Origin: an uncultured Bacteroidales bacterium
GTDB taxonomy: Bacteria > Bacteroidota > Bacteroidia > Bacteroidales > Paludibacteraceae
NCBI GenBank assembly: GCA_946187695.1
Contig: CAMHSB010000009.1
Coordinates: 1-64,000, forward strand
DNA length: 64,000 bases
Direction of reading: 5' to 3'
The translations under genes were made by a program, and so were the position numbers. The notes under the pieces were generated by a model. The model did no database searches. It was not told where the DNA came from and saw only the letters and a program-made list of their open reading frames with translations. This document shows, piece by piece, positions 16,560 through 25,672 of the stretch. Each line of letters begins with the position of its first letter. Within the stretch, counting starts at the first letter, position 1.

Positions 16560-17753
16560 TTACTTAATGACGCGTTTAGCGCGACGGTTAATATTTGCTT
16601 GAACAACACACCAGTCGATGAGCGGCGCAAAAGCGTTCATGAGCAGGATAGCGAGCATCATTCCCTCGGGGTAACCCGGGTTGAGAACGCGCACGAGTAC
16701 TGCTACGAGACCGATGAGGAAGCCGTAAATCCACTTACCGCACTCGGTACGAGCCGATGTTACGGGATCAGTAGCCATGAAGACTGCACCGAAAGCGAAA
16801 CCGCCGCTTACGAGGTGCATGTACCACGGGTACTGCGCTGCGAGGTTAGCCTCACTGCCGCCGATATTGAAGAGCCAAGCGGTCAGACCGCCGCCGATGA
16901 AGGTAGCGAGCATGGTCTTCCACGAAGCCACGCCGGTAGCAATCAGCAGACATGCGCCGAGCAGGATGGCCCAGATACAGGTCTCACCGACCGAACCCGG
17001 CACAAGACCGTTCACCATGTCCCAGAAGCTCTGCGACACCGGTGTGCCGGTAGCCATCTGCGTCAGCGGCGTTGCACCCGAGAAACCATCGACGAGCGCG
17101 TGTCCGCCATCCCAGCCCCAAGTAGCACCCGTGCGGATGAACGGTTCGTCACCGGTCATGTGGCTCGGGTATGCGAAGAAGAGGAACGCACGCGTGATAA
17201 GCGCTACGTTGAAGATGTTATAACCTGTGCCGCCGAACACCTCTTTGGCGAAGATCACTGCAAAAGCGACTGCGATTGCGACCTGCCACAGCGGCGTGTT
17301 AATAGGCACGATGAGCGGGATGATGAATCCCGTTACGAGGAATCCTTCTGCTACCTCCTCATGCTTGATCTGCGCTACGACGAACTCGATGCCCAGACCG
17401 ACCGCATAGCTGACGATGATAAACGGCAGTACAGCCAAGAAGCCGAAACCGAACGCTTTCCACCAGAGAGCAGCGGTCATGCCTGCTGCCAACTGACCGG
17501 TAGCCAACAGGTGCTGATAGCCGACGTTGAACATACCAAACAGCATCGCCGGAACAAGCGCCATGACCACAAGGATCATCGTACGTTTGCTGTCGCTGCC
17601 GTCGTGGATATGCGTACCGTTGCGTTTAGCGGTCGTCTGCGGCGTAAACAGGAAGGTGTCAAAAGCGTCATAGAACGAGCTCAACCAACTCAGCTTACCT
17701 CCTGTCTCGAAGTTCTTTCCGAACTTCTTCCATATCTGATAAAGCTTTTCCAT
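16560..17753 (-). CDS. nqrB: Na+-translocating NADH:quinone reductase subunit B
   Basis: A 397-residue membrane subunit that holds riboflavin and a covalent FMN, and is thought to form the Na+ path. The FMN threonine motif SGATPLTQ is present in FSGATPLTQM. The N-terminus (KNFETGGKLSWLSSFYDAFDTF) is typical. It starts at the last base of the nqrA stop codon; a GAAGGAG sequence precedes it. Confidence 0.97.
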   Translation of the reverse strand: MEKLYQIWKKFGKNFETGGKLSWLSSFYDAFDTFLFTPQTTAKRNGTHIHDGSDSKRTMILVVMALVPAMLFGMFNVGYQHLLATGQLAAGMTAALWWKAFGFGFLAVLPFIIVSYAVGLGIEFVVAQIKHEEVAEGFLVTGFIIPLIVPINTPLWQVAIAVAFAVIFAKEVFGGTGYNIFNVALITRAFLFFAYPSHMTGDEPFIRTGATWGWDGGHALVDGFSGATPLTQMATGTPVSQSFWDMVNGLVPGSVGETCIWAILLGACLLIATGVASWKTMLATFIGGGLTAWLFNIGGSEANLAAQYPWYMHLVSGGFAFGAVFMATDPVTSARTECGKWIYGFLIGLVAVLVRVLNPGYPEGMMLAILLMNAFAPLIDWCVVQANINRRAKRVIK

Positions 17754-19105
17754 TACTCAATCTCCTTCTTTAAATTGTCCAACGCCTCGCGTACGATGGC
17801 CTGCAGCGGCATTTTCGACGTGCAGACATACTCGCACAGCGCAAAATCTTCGGGTGCCACCTCATACGCGCCGAGTGCCTCCATGCGGTCGATATTTCCC
17901 GCGATCATAGCCTTGATCAGGTACTCGGGGTAGATATCCATCGGGAAGACGCGGTCGTACTCGTTGCTGACGATGATCGCACGGCGACCACCCTTCAGAC
18001 GGGCATCCCACTGGTACTTCTTCGGTCCGAACAACCAACGCGTGAACCCGTTGTCGAGCATCTTCGCGGGGTCTGTGCAACCTGCGTTGAAAGCTTTGAA
18101 CCGCGGCAACAGCCAGCCCATGAACTCATGGTTCTCGCTGCCCTCGTCGAGCACGGTCAGTTGGTTGTCGTAAATCGAAATCATGTCATCGAGCGTGATC
18201 TGACGGCCACTCAGCACGTTACCTGCGATGTAACGGCAGGGCACTTCCGTGTGTACGTTGCTCGTCAGCACAGCGCTCACCGGCATACCCGGCAGCACGT
18301 TGTAATACTGACGTCCGTAAGCGAGCGGACCGGTCAGCGCCACCTTCTTCTGCATATCGACGATGCCCTTCTGGAAGAGCCGGCCGATAAGCGCGAGGTC
18401 CTGGATGTTGAGCGTAAAGACCGTCTCACCTTTTGCCAGCGGCGCGAGGTTGTTCAACTGCACACCGACGTTGCCGGCAGGGTGCGGACCAAACACCTCA
18501 TACAAGGTGCAATCCTTCAACTCTCTAAACTCCGTAGCTTTGGCGCCGCCCTGGATACCGATGAAAACCGGAGCCAACTTACCGAGAGCCGTTACGGCTG
18601 CCTGCAAAGTGGGCAACTGACCCTTCAGCACGAACTCGTAGTTCGGGGCACAAGGCGCACTGTCAAAACTCGAAATAAAAATAGCGCGTGGTTGCTTGTT
18701 CGGCATCGCGATGCAATCGTACGGACGTTGCTTCATCAATGCCCAGAGGCCGCTCTTCAGCAGCAGCTCCTTTACGTCACCTGTGGTGTCAAATTTCTCG
18801 TACGCTATCACGGGATCTGCCGCGATATCGACGGAGAGGATCTTACGACGGTCTCCACGTACGATCTCTTTGACTTCACCCGAGACAGGCGAGGTAAAGA
18901 ACAAGCTCTCAAACGCCTTGTCGTGAAACAGCGGGCTACCCGCTTTCACGCGATCGCCGACTTTGACATCCATCTTGGGTGTGATGCCGGCGAACTGGTC
19001 GGGCACTACGTGAAAGACCTCCGGCCTCCGTACGCTACCTAGCGTCTCAGCCGCCTGTCCCTCAAACGGAATGTCCAATCCACGTTTCAGTTTGATTGTT
19101 TGCAT
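17753..19105 (-). CDS. nqrA: Na+-translocating NADH:quinone reductase subunit A
   Basis: A 450-residue soluble subunit on the cytoplasmic face of the complex, related to RnfC; it contacts the quinone. The N-terminus IKLKRGLDIPFEGQA is diagnostic. First gene of the six-gene operon. Unlike nqrB-F it has no Shine-Dalgarno sequence, which is normal for Bacteroidota. The promoter is at 19220-19227, giving a leader of ~110 nt with a hairpin at its 5' end and (CGAGATCA)n repeats. Confidence 0.97.
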   Translation of the reverse strand: MQTIKLKRGLDIPFEGQAAETLGSVRRPEVFHVVPDQFAGITPKMDVKVGDRVKAGSPLFHDKAFESLFFTSPVSGEVKEIVRGDRRKILSVDIAADPVIAYEKFDTTGDVKELLLKSGLWALMKQRPYDCIAMPNKQPRAIFISSFDSAPCAPNYEFVLKGQLPTLQAAVTALGKLAPVFIGIQGGAKATEFRELKDCTLYEVFGPHPAGNVGVQLNNLAPLAKGETVFTLNIQDLALIGRLFQKGIVDMQKKVALTGPLAYGRQYYNVLPGMPVSAVLTSNVHTEVPCRYIAGNVLSGRQITLDDMISIYDNQLTVLDEGSENHEFMGWLLPRFKAFNAGCTDPAKMLDNGFTRWLFGPKKYQWDARLKGGRRAIIVSNEYDRVFPMDIYPEYLIKAMIAGNIDRMEALGAYEVAPEDFALCEYVCTSKMPLQAIVREALDNLKKEIE

Positions 19106-19148
19106 AAAATTAGTTAATTATTTATTGTTTTTGTTGTTTTCGAGGTTT

Positions 19149-19176
19149 CGAGATCACGAGATCACGAGATCACGAG
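19149..19176. repeat. (CGAGATCA)n tandem repeat, copy 1
   Basis: Three and a half units of the 8-bp word CGAGATCA in the leader of nqrA. The same word returns at 19587-19622 and 20424-20504, on both sides of the four-helix-bundle gene. Confidence 0.75.
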
Positions 19177-19200
19177 ACTTTTCGAGGGGCTTTTTTAGTA

Positions 19201-19217
19201 CCCGCTTCAAAAGCGGG
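19201..19217 (-). promoter_or_regulatory. 5'-end hairpin of the nqr transcript
   Basis: CCCGCTT-caa-AAGCGGG, a perfect 7-bp stem placed 3-19 bp downstream of the -7 box of nqrA, at or near the expected 5' end of the mRNA. A 5' hairpin could protect the transcript from decay. Confidence 0.5.
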
Positions 19218-19219
19218 CG

Positions 19220-19227
19220 CAAAGTTA
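19220..19227 (-). promoter_or_regulatory. Promoter -7 box of the nqr operon
   Basis: Minus strand TAACTTTG preceded by an A-run and a GCGTATATC upstream element, the common promoter layout of this window. Confidence 0.6.
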
Positions 19228-19511
19228 CTACTTTTTTTTGATATACGCAAGCGTGCGCGTACATTTTTTATAAAAAAGTGATTTTTGCTAAATAGGCATG
19301 TAAACTCTGAACTGCCAAAAAGACGAAAAACACCGCTTTTGACGACTTGTGAGCGTCAAATGAGCCCGTTTGAACATATTGGGGAAGAACAAGAGGGCAT
19401 AAAATCGGCATCTCAACCTCAAAAACCCCTCCCAATACCGCCAAAACGGCAAAAAAGATAAAAATATCGCACTTTTTAGCCAAAATATTTGCAAGTGTCA
19501 GAAAAAAGCAG

Positions 19512-19519
19512 TAACTTTG
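19512..19519 (+). promoter_or_regulatory. Promoter -7 box of the four-helix-bundle gene
   Basis: TAACTTTG in a GCAG-TAACTTTG-TGCGG context, about 140 bp before the ATG at 19658. The leader carries the (CGAGATCA)n words. The remaining gap 19228-19511 has no convincing gene. Confidence 0.5.
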
Positions 19520-19586
19520 TGCGGTTTTAGAAAAAGATCGCGAGATATCGAGACCACGAAACCACTTCGTCACGAAAGGAAAACAT

Positions 19587-19622
19587 CGAGATCACGAGAT
19601 CACGAGACGACGAGATCACGAA
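19587..19622. repeat. (CGAGATCA)n tandem repeat, copy 2
   Basis: CGAGATCA units with a small interruption (CGAGACGA), in the leader of the four-helix-bundle gene. Looser variants of the word start at about 19540. Confidence 0.7.
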
Positions 19623-19657
19623 AATAATAATAACATCAAAAAAAAAACGATATTATA

Positions 19658-20398
19658 ATGAAAATCGGCACGCTGTCCTATTTTTGGCTTGACACGTGGG
19701 TGTTTGCGAACATCATTCAGCTTGCGACGCAGGACTTCTGCAAGCGATTCCTGAATCTGAAGAACGACCCGTGCGGACGCCAGTTTGACCAGATGACGCA
19801 AGCTGCCCGTTCCGGCACCGCCAACATAGCCGAAGGTGCCTCGCGCCACTACACAAGCCGCGAGACAGAGATGAAACTGACCGACGTGGCACGTGCCAGC
19901 CTCGCCGAACTTGCCAACGATTACACCAACTGGATCCTGCAACACGAGCAGACACCGTGGTCTATCCACTCGCCGGAATTGCAGCAGATACAAGCTATCC
20001 AACTCGATAAAATACCGTACAATGACGATGTGCTCTACCAAAGCAGCCTGCATATACTCGCGCAGAAACACAAGTTTGACACGTGGCTCATGTCCGAGGA
20101 TTCGTTGACCGTAGCGCGTTGTATATTAGTGCTGTGCGACCGGCTGATTCTCATGATCAGAAAACAACTGGAAGCCAGCCTGCAATCCTTCAAGGAGCAA
20201 GGCGGTTTTACCGAGGCACTGACCGCAGAACGGCTCAAACAGCGGACAGAAGAGAGCCTCTCTGAGGACGCGCCGCTATGCCCCAGATGCGGTAAACCGA
20301 TGCTCAAACGAATGGCGAAGAAAGGCGTCAACTCCGGCAAACCGTTCTGGAGTTGCAGCGGCTATCCCGATTGTAACGGAACGCGGAAGATCGAATAA
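19658..20398 (+). CDS. Four-helix-bundle protein with topoisomerase-type zinc ribbon
   Basis: A 246-residue protein. Residues ~1-190 match the four-helix-bundle family related to the proteins encoded in 23S rRNA intervening sequences; the signature FDQMTQAARSGTANIAEGAS is clear, followed by ARASLAELANDY. The C-terminus is a zinc ribbon as in topoisomerase IA tails, with paired cysteines in CPRCGKPM and WSCSGYPDC. I recognise this as the 'four helix bundle suffix' family. Binding of structured nucleic acid is likely, but no activity is known. It stands alone between nqrA and mutA and is flanked by (CGAGATCA)n repeats on both sides, as if inserted as a unit. Confidence 0.8.
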   Translation: MKIGTLSYFWLDTWVFANIIQLATQDFCKRFLNLKNDPCGRQFDQMTQAARSGTANIAEGASRHYTSRETEMKLTDVARASLAELANDYTNWILQHEQTPWSIHSPELQQIQAIQLDKIPYNDDVLYQSSLHILAQKHKFDTWLMSEDSLTVARCILVLCDRLILMIRKQLEASLQSFKEQGGFTEALTAERLKQRTEESLSEDAPLCPRCGKPMLKRMAKKGVNSGKPFWSCSGYPDCNGTRKIE

Positions 20399-20423
20399 CG
20401 TCGAGACCCCAGAATAGAACCCC

Positions 20424-20504
20424 TCGAGATCACGAGACCACGAGATCACGTCGTCACGAAATAAAATCCTCGAGATCACGTCATGACGTGACCACGAGAT
20501 CACG
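20424..20504. repeat. (CGAGATCA)n-related repeat, copy 3, with 14-bp palindrome
   Basis: Degenerate CGAGATCACGA words between the four-helix gene and mutA, so they form most of the mutA leader. A perfect palindrome CACGTCATGACGTG lies at 20477-20490. Confidence 0.65.
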
Positions 20505-20548
20505 AAAAAAGAAAAATCAAATCAAAAACAACAATAACAATTATTATC

Positions 20549-22477
20549 ATGGCAGACAACAAAGTAAACATGTTAGCGGATTTTGCTCCGGTCTCCACGC
20601 AAGTGTGGAAGGACAAAATCATCGCTGACCTGAAAGGTGCCGACTTCGACAAGAAGTTGGTATGGCGCACGCCGGAAGGATTCAACGTGCAGCCGTTCTA
20701 CCGCCGTGAGGACCTCAAAGGCCTGAAGACCACCGTCTCTGCGCCCGGTCAGTTCCCTTACGTCCGCGGTACGCGTACAAACAACGAATGGGCAATCCGC
20801 CAGAACATCTGCGCGTGCAAGAACGCCCGCAAGGCCAATGCGAAAGCGCTGGAGGTGCTCAACAAAGGTATCACGTCCCTCGGTTTCTGTCTGGACAAAG
20901 ACAAACTGACGTACCATTTCATCAAGACGCTGCTGAACGGCATCTACGCTCCGGCAGTGGCGATCAACTTCTCTATCTGCGCCTGCGCAGCGCCGAAGCT
21001 GGCGAACATCCTGGTGCGTTACTACGGTCGCATGGGTTACGACACGAAGGGCCTTATCGGTTCTATCAACGTGGACCCGATTAAGAACATGCTCCTCAAG
21101 GGCAAAGCGCTGACGCGTGAGCAGGTAAGCGCTAAGATCGCCGAGACCGTCAAAGCGGCTAAGTCGCTTCCGGGTTACCGCGTAGTAGGCGTCAACAGCG
21201 TCATCCTCAATAACTCCGGCGCTTATGCAGCTCAGGAGCTCGCGTACGCTCTCGCTTGGGGTGCCGAGTACATGACGATGCTTACCGAGGCAGGCATCCC
21301 GAACTACCGCGCCGCTAACGCTATCCGTTTCAATATGGGTATCGGCGGTAACTATTTCATGGAGATCGCCAAGTTCCGTGCTGGCCGTCTGCTGTGGGCA
21401 AAGATTGTCGAGGCATACAAAGACCCGATCTTCACAACCGCTCTCCGCAACGCCGCTAAGATGAACGTCAGCGCCGAGACCAGCCGTTTCAACATGACTA
21501 TCTTCGACGCGTATGTGAACCTGCTTCGTTCGCAGACCGAGACGATGTCTGCAGCCCTTGCAGGCGTGGATGAGATCACCGTCACGCCGTTTGACGTGAC
21601 CTACGAGAAACCGACCGACTTCTCCGAGCGTATCGCGCGTAACCAGCAGTTGCTGCTCAAGGAAGAGGCACATTTCGATAAGGTGGTTGACCCCGCAGCG
21701 GGTTCGTACTACCTCGAGAACCTGACGGCTTCTATCGCTGCCGAGGCATGGAAGCAGTTCCTCGATATCCAGGAGCGCGGCGGCATGTACCAGCTCGTTT
21801 CCGAAGGCAAGGTACAAGAGCACATGGCGGCTAACCTCAAAGCGCGTCTGCAGGATGTGGCTCGTCGCAAGGAAGTGCTGCTGGGCTCGAACCAGTTCCC
21901 GAACTTCACCGAGAAAGCCGGCAAGAAGATCAAAGCAGACGCCGGTGCTTGCAGTAGTATTTGCACGTGCAAGACGGATAAGAAACAGGCTGCTTGCGGC
22001 TGCGGTAGTTCTTGCGAGCCGCAGATTGCTACGCTGCCCGTAGCCCGTGCTGCCGAAGAGTTTGAACAGCTGCGTCTGGAGACCGAAGCAGCCAAGAAGC
22101 AGCCGGTTGCGTTCATGCTGACCATTGGTAACCTCGCTATGCGTATTGCGCGTGCGCAGTTCAGTTGTAACTTTCTCGCGTGCGCAGGATATAAGGTCAT
22201 CGACAACAACGGTTTTGCGACCGTGGCTGAAGGAATCAAGGCGGCACGCAAGGCGAAGGCGGATATCATCGTGCTCTGTTCGTCCGACGACGAGTACGCC
22301 GACCTCGCGCCGAAGGCATGGAAGAAGCTGCAGGGCAAGAAAGAGCTCTTCATCGTTGCCGGTGCACCGGCATGCATGGAGGACCTCCAGAAGCTCGGCA
22401 TCACCAACTTCATCCACGTCCGCTGCAACGTCCTCGAAACCCTCAAATCGTTTAACCAACAACTTCTTAAAAAATAA
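20549..22477 (+). CDS. mutA: Methylmalonyl-CoA mutase small (beta) subunit
   Basis: A 642-residue subunit of the B12-dependent mutase that converts succinyl-CoA and methylmalonyl-CoA, a step of propionate formation. The barrel domain covers residues ~1-450. The C-terminal flavodoxin-like domain (~510-642) lacks the B12-ligand motif DxHxxG, as is normal for the small subunit. Odd feature: a linker at about residues 465-492 carries six Cys in a short Gly/Lys-rich stretch ([20 protein letters not shown] and on). No Shine-Dalgarno is seen. mutB starts 5 bp after its stop. Confidence 0.95.
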   Translation: MADNKVNMLADFAPVSTQVWKDKIIADLKGADFDKKLVWRTPEGFNVQPFYRREDLKGLKTTVSAPGQFPYVRGTRTNNEWAIRQNICACKNARKANAKALEVLNKGITSLGFCLDKDKLTYHFIKTLLNGIYAPAVAINFSICACAAPKLANILVRYYGRMGYDTKGLIGSINVDPIKNMLLKGKALTREQVSAKIAETVKAAKSLPGYRVVGVNSVILNNSGAYAAQELAYALAWGAEYMTMLTEAGIPNYRAANAIRFNMGIGGNYFMEIAKFRAGRLLWAKIVEAYKDPIFTTALRNAAKMNVSAETSRFNMTIFDAYVNLLRSQTETMSAALAGVDEITVTPFDVTYEKPTDFSERIARNQQLLLKEEAHFDKVVDPAAGSYYLENLTASIAAEAWKQFLDIQERGGMYQLVSEGKVQEHMAANLKARLQDVARRKEVLLGSNQFPNFTEKAGKKIKADAGACSSICTCKTDKKQAACGCGSSCEPQIATLPVARAAEEFEQLRLETEAAKKQPVAFMLTIGNLAMRIARAQFSCNFLACAGYKVIDNNGFATVAEGIKAARKAKADIIVLCSSDDEYADLAPKAWKKLQGKKELFIVAGAPACMEDLQKLGITNFIHVRCNVLETLKSFNQQLLKK

Positions 22478-22482
22478 TCGCT

Positions 22483-24624
22483 ATGAAGCCGAATTTTAAA
22501 GATATCAACATTAAGCAAGTTTCGGCCAGCAAGGTTGTTGGCCCGAACAACGCCGACTGGCAGACGCCGGAGCTCATCGACGTCAAGCCGATCTACACCA
22601 AAGAGGACCTCAAAGGCATGGAGCACCTCGACTACGTGTCCGGTATTCCTCCGTTCCTCCGTGGCCCGTATAGCGCCATGTATCCTCTCCGTCCCTGGAC
22701 TATCCGTCAGTACGCCGGATTCTCCACCGCAGAGGAGTCCAACGCCTTCTACCGCCGTAACCTCGCTTCCGGTCAGAAAGGTCTGTCCGTGGCCTTCGAC
22801 CTCCCGACCCACCGTGGCTACAACGCCGACAACATGCGCGTCGTAGGTGATGTCGGAAAAGCCGGTGTGTCCATCTGCTCGCTCGAGGACATGAAAGTGC
22901 TCTTCGCCGGCATCCCATTGAACAAGATGTCCGTCTCCATGACCATGAACGGCGCCGTGCTGCCGATCCTCGCGTTCTATATCAACGCCGGACTCGAGCA
23001 GGGTGCCAAACTCGAGGAGATGGCAGGTACCATCCAGAACGATATCCTCAAGGAGTTCATGGTGCGTAACACCTATATCTATCCGCCTAAGTTCTCCATG
23101 AAGATCATCGCTGATATCTTCGAATATACCTCGCAGAACATGCCTAAGTTCAACTCCATCTCCATCTCCGGTTACCACATGCAGGAAGCCGGTGCGACGG
23201 CAGATATCGAGTTGGCTTACACGCTTGCCGACGGTATGGAGTACCTCCGCGCAGGTGTCAACGCCGGCATGGATGTGGATACGTTCGCTCCGCGTCTGTG
23301 CTTCTTCTGGGCGATCGGTATGAACCATTTCATGGAGATTGCCAAGATGCGTGCAGGCCGTATGTTGTGGGCGAAGATCGTCAAGTCTTTCGGTGCCAAG
23401 AACCCGAAATCCATGGCGCTCCGTACGCACAGCCAGACCTCCGGTTGGTCGCTCACCGAGCAGGACCCGTTCAACAACGTCGGTCGTACCTGCATCGAGG
23501 CGATGGGAGCTGCGCTCGGTCACACCCAGTCGCTCCACACCAACGCACTCGACGAGGCTATCGCGCTGCCGACGGACTTCTCCGCACGTATCGCACGTAA
23601 CACCCAGATCTACATCCAGGAGGAGACCAAGGTCTGCAAGGAGATCGACCCGTGGGGCGGTTCCTACTACGTAGAGACCCTCACGCAGGAACTCATGGAG
23701 AAAGCGTGGGCACACATCCAGGAGATCGAGAAACTCGGCGGTATGGCAGCAGCTATCGAGACCGGTATTCCTAAGATGCGTATCGAGGAAGCCGCTGCTC
23801 GTACACAGGCGCGTATCGACTCCGGCAAACAGAAGATCATCGGTATCAACGAGTATCGTCTGGAGCACGAAGACCCGATTGACATCCTCGAGATCGATAA
23901 CACCGCCGTTCGTGAGCAGCAGGTAGCCCGTCTGGCGGAACTCCGTGCTAACCGCGACGAGAAAGCCGTGCAGGCTGCTCTTGCAGAGATCACCGAGTCC
24001 GTACAGAAATGGGCTGACGGCGGTAAGGGTGAGAACCTCTTGGCGCTCGCTGTCAAAGCAGCCGGTCTCCGCGCTTCGCTCGGCGAGATCTCCGATGCCT
24101 GCGAGAAAGTCGTAGGACGTTATAAAGCAACCATCAGAACTATTTCAGGCGTGTACGCTTCAGGTACTAAGAACGACGATAACTTCCAGGAAGCTTGTCG
24201 TCTCACGGCAGAGTTTGCCAAGAAAGAAGGTCGTCAACCCCGTATCATGATTGCTAAGATGGGTCAGGACGGCCATGATCGTGGCGCCAAAGTGGTAGCC
24301 ACCGGTTATGCCGATTGCGGCTTTGATGTCGATATGGGACCGTTGTTCCAGACTCCGGCAGAGGCAGCTAAACAGGCGGTGGAGAACGATGTCCATGTAC
24401 TGGGTGTCTCCTCCCTTGCAGCAGGTCACAAGACCCTCATCCCGCAGGTCATCGAGGAGCTCAAGAAACTCGGCCGTCCGGATATCATGGTCACCGCCGG
24501 TGGTGTCATCCCCGCGCAGGACTACGACTTCCTCTACAAAGCCGGCGTTGCCGCCATCTTCGGCCCCGGCACCCCGGTTGCCTATAGCGCGAAAGTGGTT
24601 ATGCAACTCTTGATGCAAGAGTAA
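22483..24624 (+). CDS. mutB: Methylmalonyl-CoA mutase large (alpha) subunit
   Basis: A 713-residue catalytic subunit. The TIM-barrel part has [20 protein letters not shown] and [10 protein letters not shown]. The C-terminal cobalamin-binding domain has [13 protein letters not shown], where the His is the lower ligand of cobalt, and GGVIP. Together with mutA it forms the heterodimer. The operon ends at the strong hairpin at 24653-24687. Codon use is G/C-biased and uniform, as for a highly expressed core gene. Confidence 0.97.
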   Translation: MKPNFKDINIKQVSASKVVGPNNADWQTPELIDVKPIYTKEDLKGMEHLDYVSGIPPFLRGPYSAMYPLRPWTIRQYAGFSTAEESNAFYRRNLASGQKGLSVAFDLPTHRGYNADNMRVVGDVGKAGVSICSLEDMKVLFAGIPLNKMSVSMTMNGAVLPILAFYINAGLEQGAKLEEMAGTIQNDILKEFMVRNTYIYPPKFSMKIIADIFEYTSQNMPKFNSISISGYHMQEAGATADIELAYTLADGMEYLRAGVNAGMDVDTFAPRLCFFWAIGMNHFMEIAKMRAGRMLWAKIVKSFGAKNPKSMALRTHSQTSGWSLTEQDPFNNVGRTCIEAMGAALGHTQSLHTNALDEAIALPTDFSARIARNTQIYIQEETKVCKEIDPWGGSYYVETLTQELMEKAWAHIQEIEKLGGMAAAIETGIPKMRIEEAAARTQARIDSGKQKIIGINEYRLEHEDPIDILEIDNTAVREQQVARLAELRANRDEKAVQAALAEITESVQKWADGGKGENLLALAVKAAGLRASLGEISDACEKVVGRYKATIRTISGVYASGTKNDDNFQEACRLTAEFAKKEGRQPRIMIAKMGQDGHDRGAKVVATGYADCGFDVDMGPLFQTPAEAAKQAVENDVHVLGVSSLAAGHKTLIPQVIEELKKLGRPDIMVTAGGVIPAQDYDFLYKAGVAAIFGPGTPVAYSAKVVMQLLMQE

Positions 24625-24652
24625 GCGAATCAAAGATTCGATAGATTGTATA

Positions 24653-24687
24653 AATAAAACCAGAGGCGGGAAGTCTCTGGTTTTATT
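24653..24687. terminator. Bidirectional terminator between mutB and rubrerythrin
   Basis: A perfect 13-bp stem, AATAAAACCAGAG (24653-24665) with CTCTGGTTTTATT (24675-24687), around a 9-nt loop. A/T tracts on both sides let it serve the convergent mutB and rubrerythrin transcripts. Confidence 0.85.
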
Positions 24688-24704
24688 GTAGATTGTCAAT
24701 TGGA

Positions 24705-25247
24705 TTAATAATTTTCTGCGAGCAGTTGGAAGTACGCTTGTGCGTGGTGGCAAACAGGGCACTCTTCCGGAGCCGCCTTGCCGACAACGATATGGCCGCA
24801 GTTGGAGCACTGCCAGATGCAATCGCCTTCGCGCGAGAAGACCACCTTATCCTCAATGTTCTTGAGCAGTTTGCGATAGCGCTCTTCGTGGTGTTTCTCG
24901 ATAGCACCGACCATCTCGAACTTCTCGGCAATCTCGTCAAAACCTTCGGCGCGCGCTTCGGCTGCCATGCGTGCGTACATATCCGTCCACTCGGCATTCT
25001 CACCGGCAGCCGCGTCTGCAAGGTTGGCAGCCGTGTCGCTGATCTTACCTCCGTTCAGGTATTTGTACCAGAGCTCTGCATGCTCTTTCTCGTTGGCTGC
25101 AGTCTCCTCAAAAATCTTGCTAATCTGCACGTAGCCATCCTTTTTCGCCTTCGAAGCAAAGAAGGTGTATTTGTTACGCGCTTGTGATTCACCGGCAAAA
25201 GCCTCCATGAGGTTGCGTTCGGTTTTTGTACCTTTTAAATCCTTCAT
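24705..25247 (-). CDS. rbr: Rubrerythrin
   Basis: A 180-residue peroxidase for oxygen defence in anaerobes. The N-terminal four-helix domain holds the di-iron site ([33 protein letters not shown]). The C-terminal rubredoxin domain has the four iron cysteines in CSNCGHI and [11 protein letters not shown]. It is a single gene with promoter TACCTTTG (minus strand) at 25286-25293. Confidence 0.96.
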   Translation of the reverse strand: MKDLKGTKTERNLMEAFAGESQARNKYTFFASKAKKDGYVQISKIFEETAANEKEHAELWYKYLNGGKISDTAANLADAAAGENAEWTDMYARMAAEARAEGFDEIAEKFEMVGAIEKHHEERYRKLLKNIEDKVVFSREGDCIWQCSNCGHIVVGKAAPEECPVCHHAQAYFQLLAENY

Positions 25248-25285
25248 AATAATTGATAGTTTAGTGGGTTAATACTTATCGGCTG

Positions 25286-25293
25286 CAAAGGTA
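25286..25293 (-). promoter_or_regulatory. Promoter -7 box of rubrerythrin
   Basis: Minus strand TACCTTTG followed by CAGCC, with TTGCATATG about 22 bp upstream in transcription direction. Confidence 0.6.
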
Positions 25294-25356
25294 CGAAAAA
25301 AAATGTACATATGCAAGTTTTTTAACATTTTATTTGCTTATATCAAAAAAAAGCAG

Positions 25357-25364
25357 TATCTTTG
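25357..25364 (+). promoter_or_regulatory. Promoter -7 box of the 25.4-26.4 kb genes
   Basis: TATCTTTG followed by CAGCG, with a TTGCTTATATC element and an A-run upstream. It is divergent from the rubrerythrin promoter. Confidence 0.6.
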
Positions 25365-25426
25365 CAGCGATTTTTGAAAACAAAAAAGATTATTAACATT
25401 ATAAACATCTATAAAACATATTTATT

Positions 25427-25666
25427 ATGCGTACAACATTTAATCGTCTTCGCGCCGTAAAAGACAGTCTCCCTCACGGAAGTATGGACGCTATCGCTGC
25501 AGAGCTGGGAATAACCGGCGACGAGGTTAGAGCCTATTTCAACGGTGAGGGAACAGCAGATTATCATTTGGAGCCGGGCTTCGATGGTGGTATTGTTGAT
25601 TTCACGAACACCCGCATTTTAGAGATCGCCCTGCGTCGTGCATGGGAGATCCAGAATGCGCTGTAA
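25427..25666 (+). CDS. Small HTH-like protein
   Basis: A 79-residue protein. GSMDAIAAELGITGDEVRAYF (residues ~18-38) looks like a helix-turn-helix. The rest has a Gly/Asp-rich turn and a C-terminal helix. It has its own promoter and is followed after 6 bp by a TorF-like gene, so both are probably co-transcribed. No known family is recognised with confidence; a small DNA-binding regulator is likely. Confidence 0.55.
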   Translation: MRTTFNRLRAVKDSLPHGSMDAIAAELGITGDEVRAYFNGEGTADYHLEPGFDGGIVDFTNTRILEIALRRAWEIQNAL

Positions 25667-25672
25667 CCCACG

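Noticed and set aside
16026-17933. Long plus-strand open frame (635 codons) across nqrC, nqrB and the end of nqrA
   Set aside because: It is antisense to clear nqr genes and has His/Arg/Thr-rich composition typical of a shadow frame in G/C-biased codons.
19268-19573. Hydrophobic 101-codon minus-strand frame between nqrA and the four-helix gene
   Set aside because: No ribosome site or family, and it spans the plus-strand promoter at 19512; T-rich gap DNA gives such hydrophobic frames by chance.
19149-20504. CRISPR-like array
   Set aside because: The CGAGATCA words are 8 bp, directly abutting and without unique spacers.
20573-22462. Minus-strand open frame (629 codons) opposite mutA
   Set aside because: It mirrors mutA almost end to end and has no family motif; the same holds for 21709-23868 opposite mutA/mutB.
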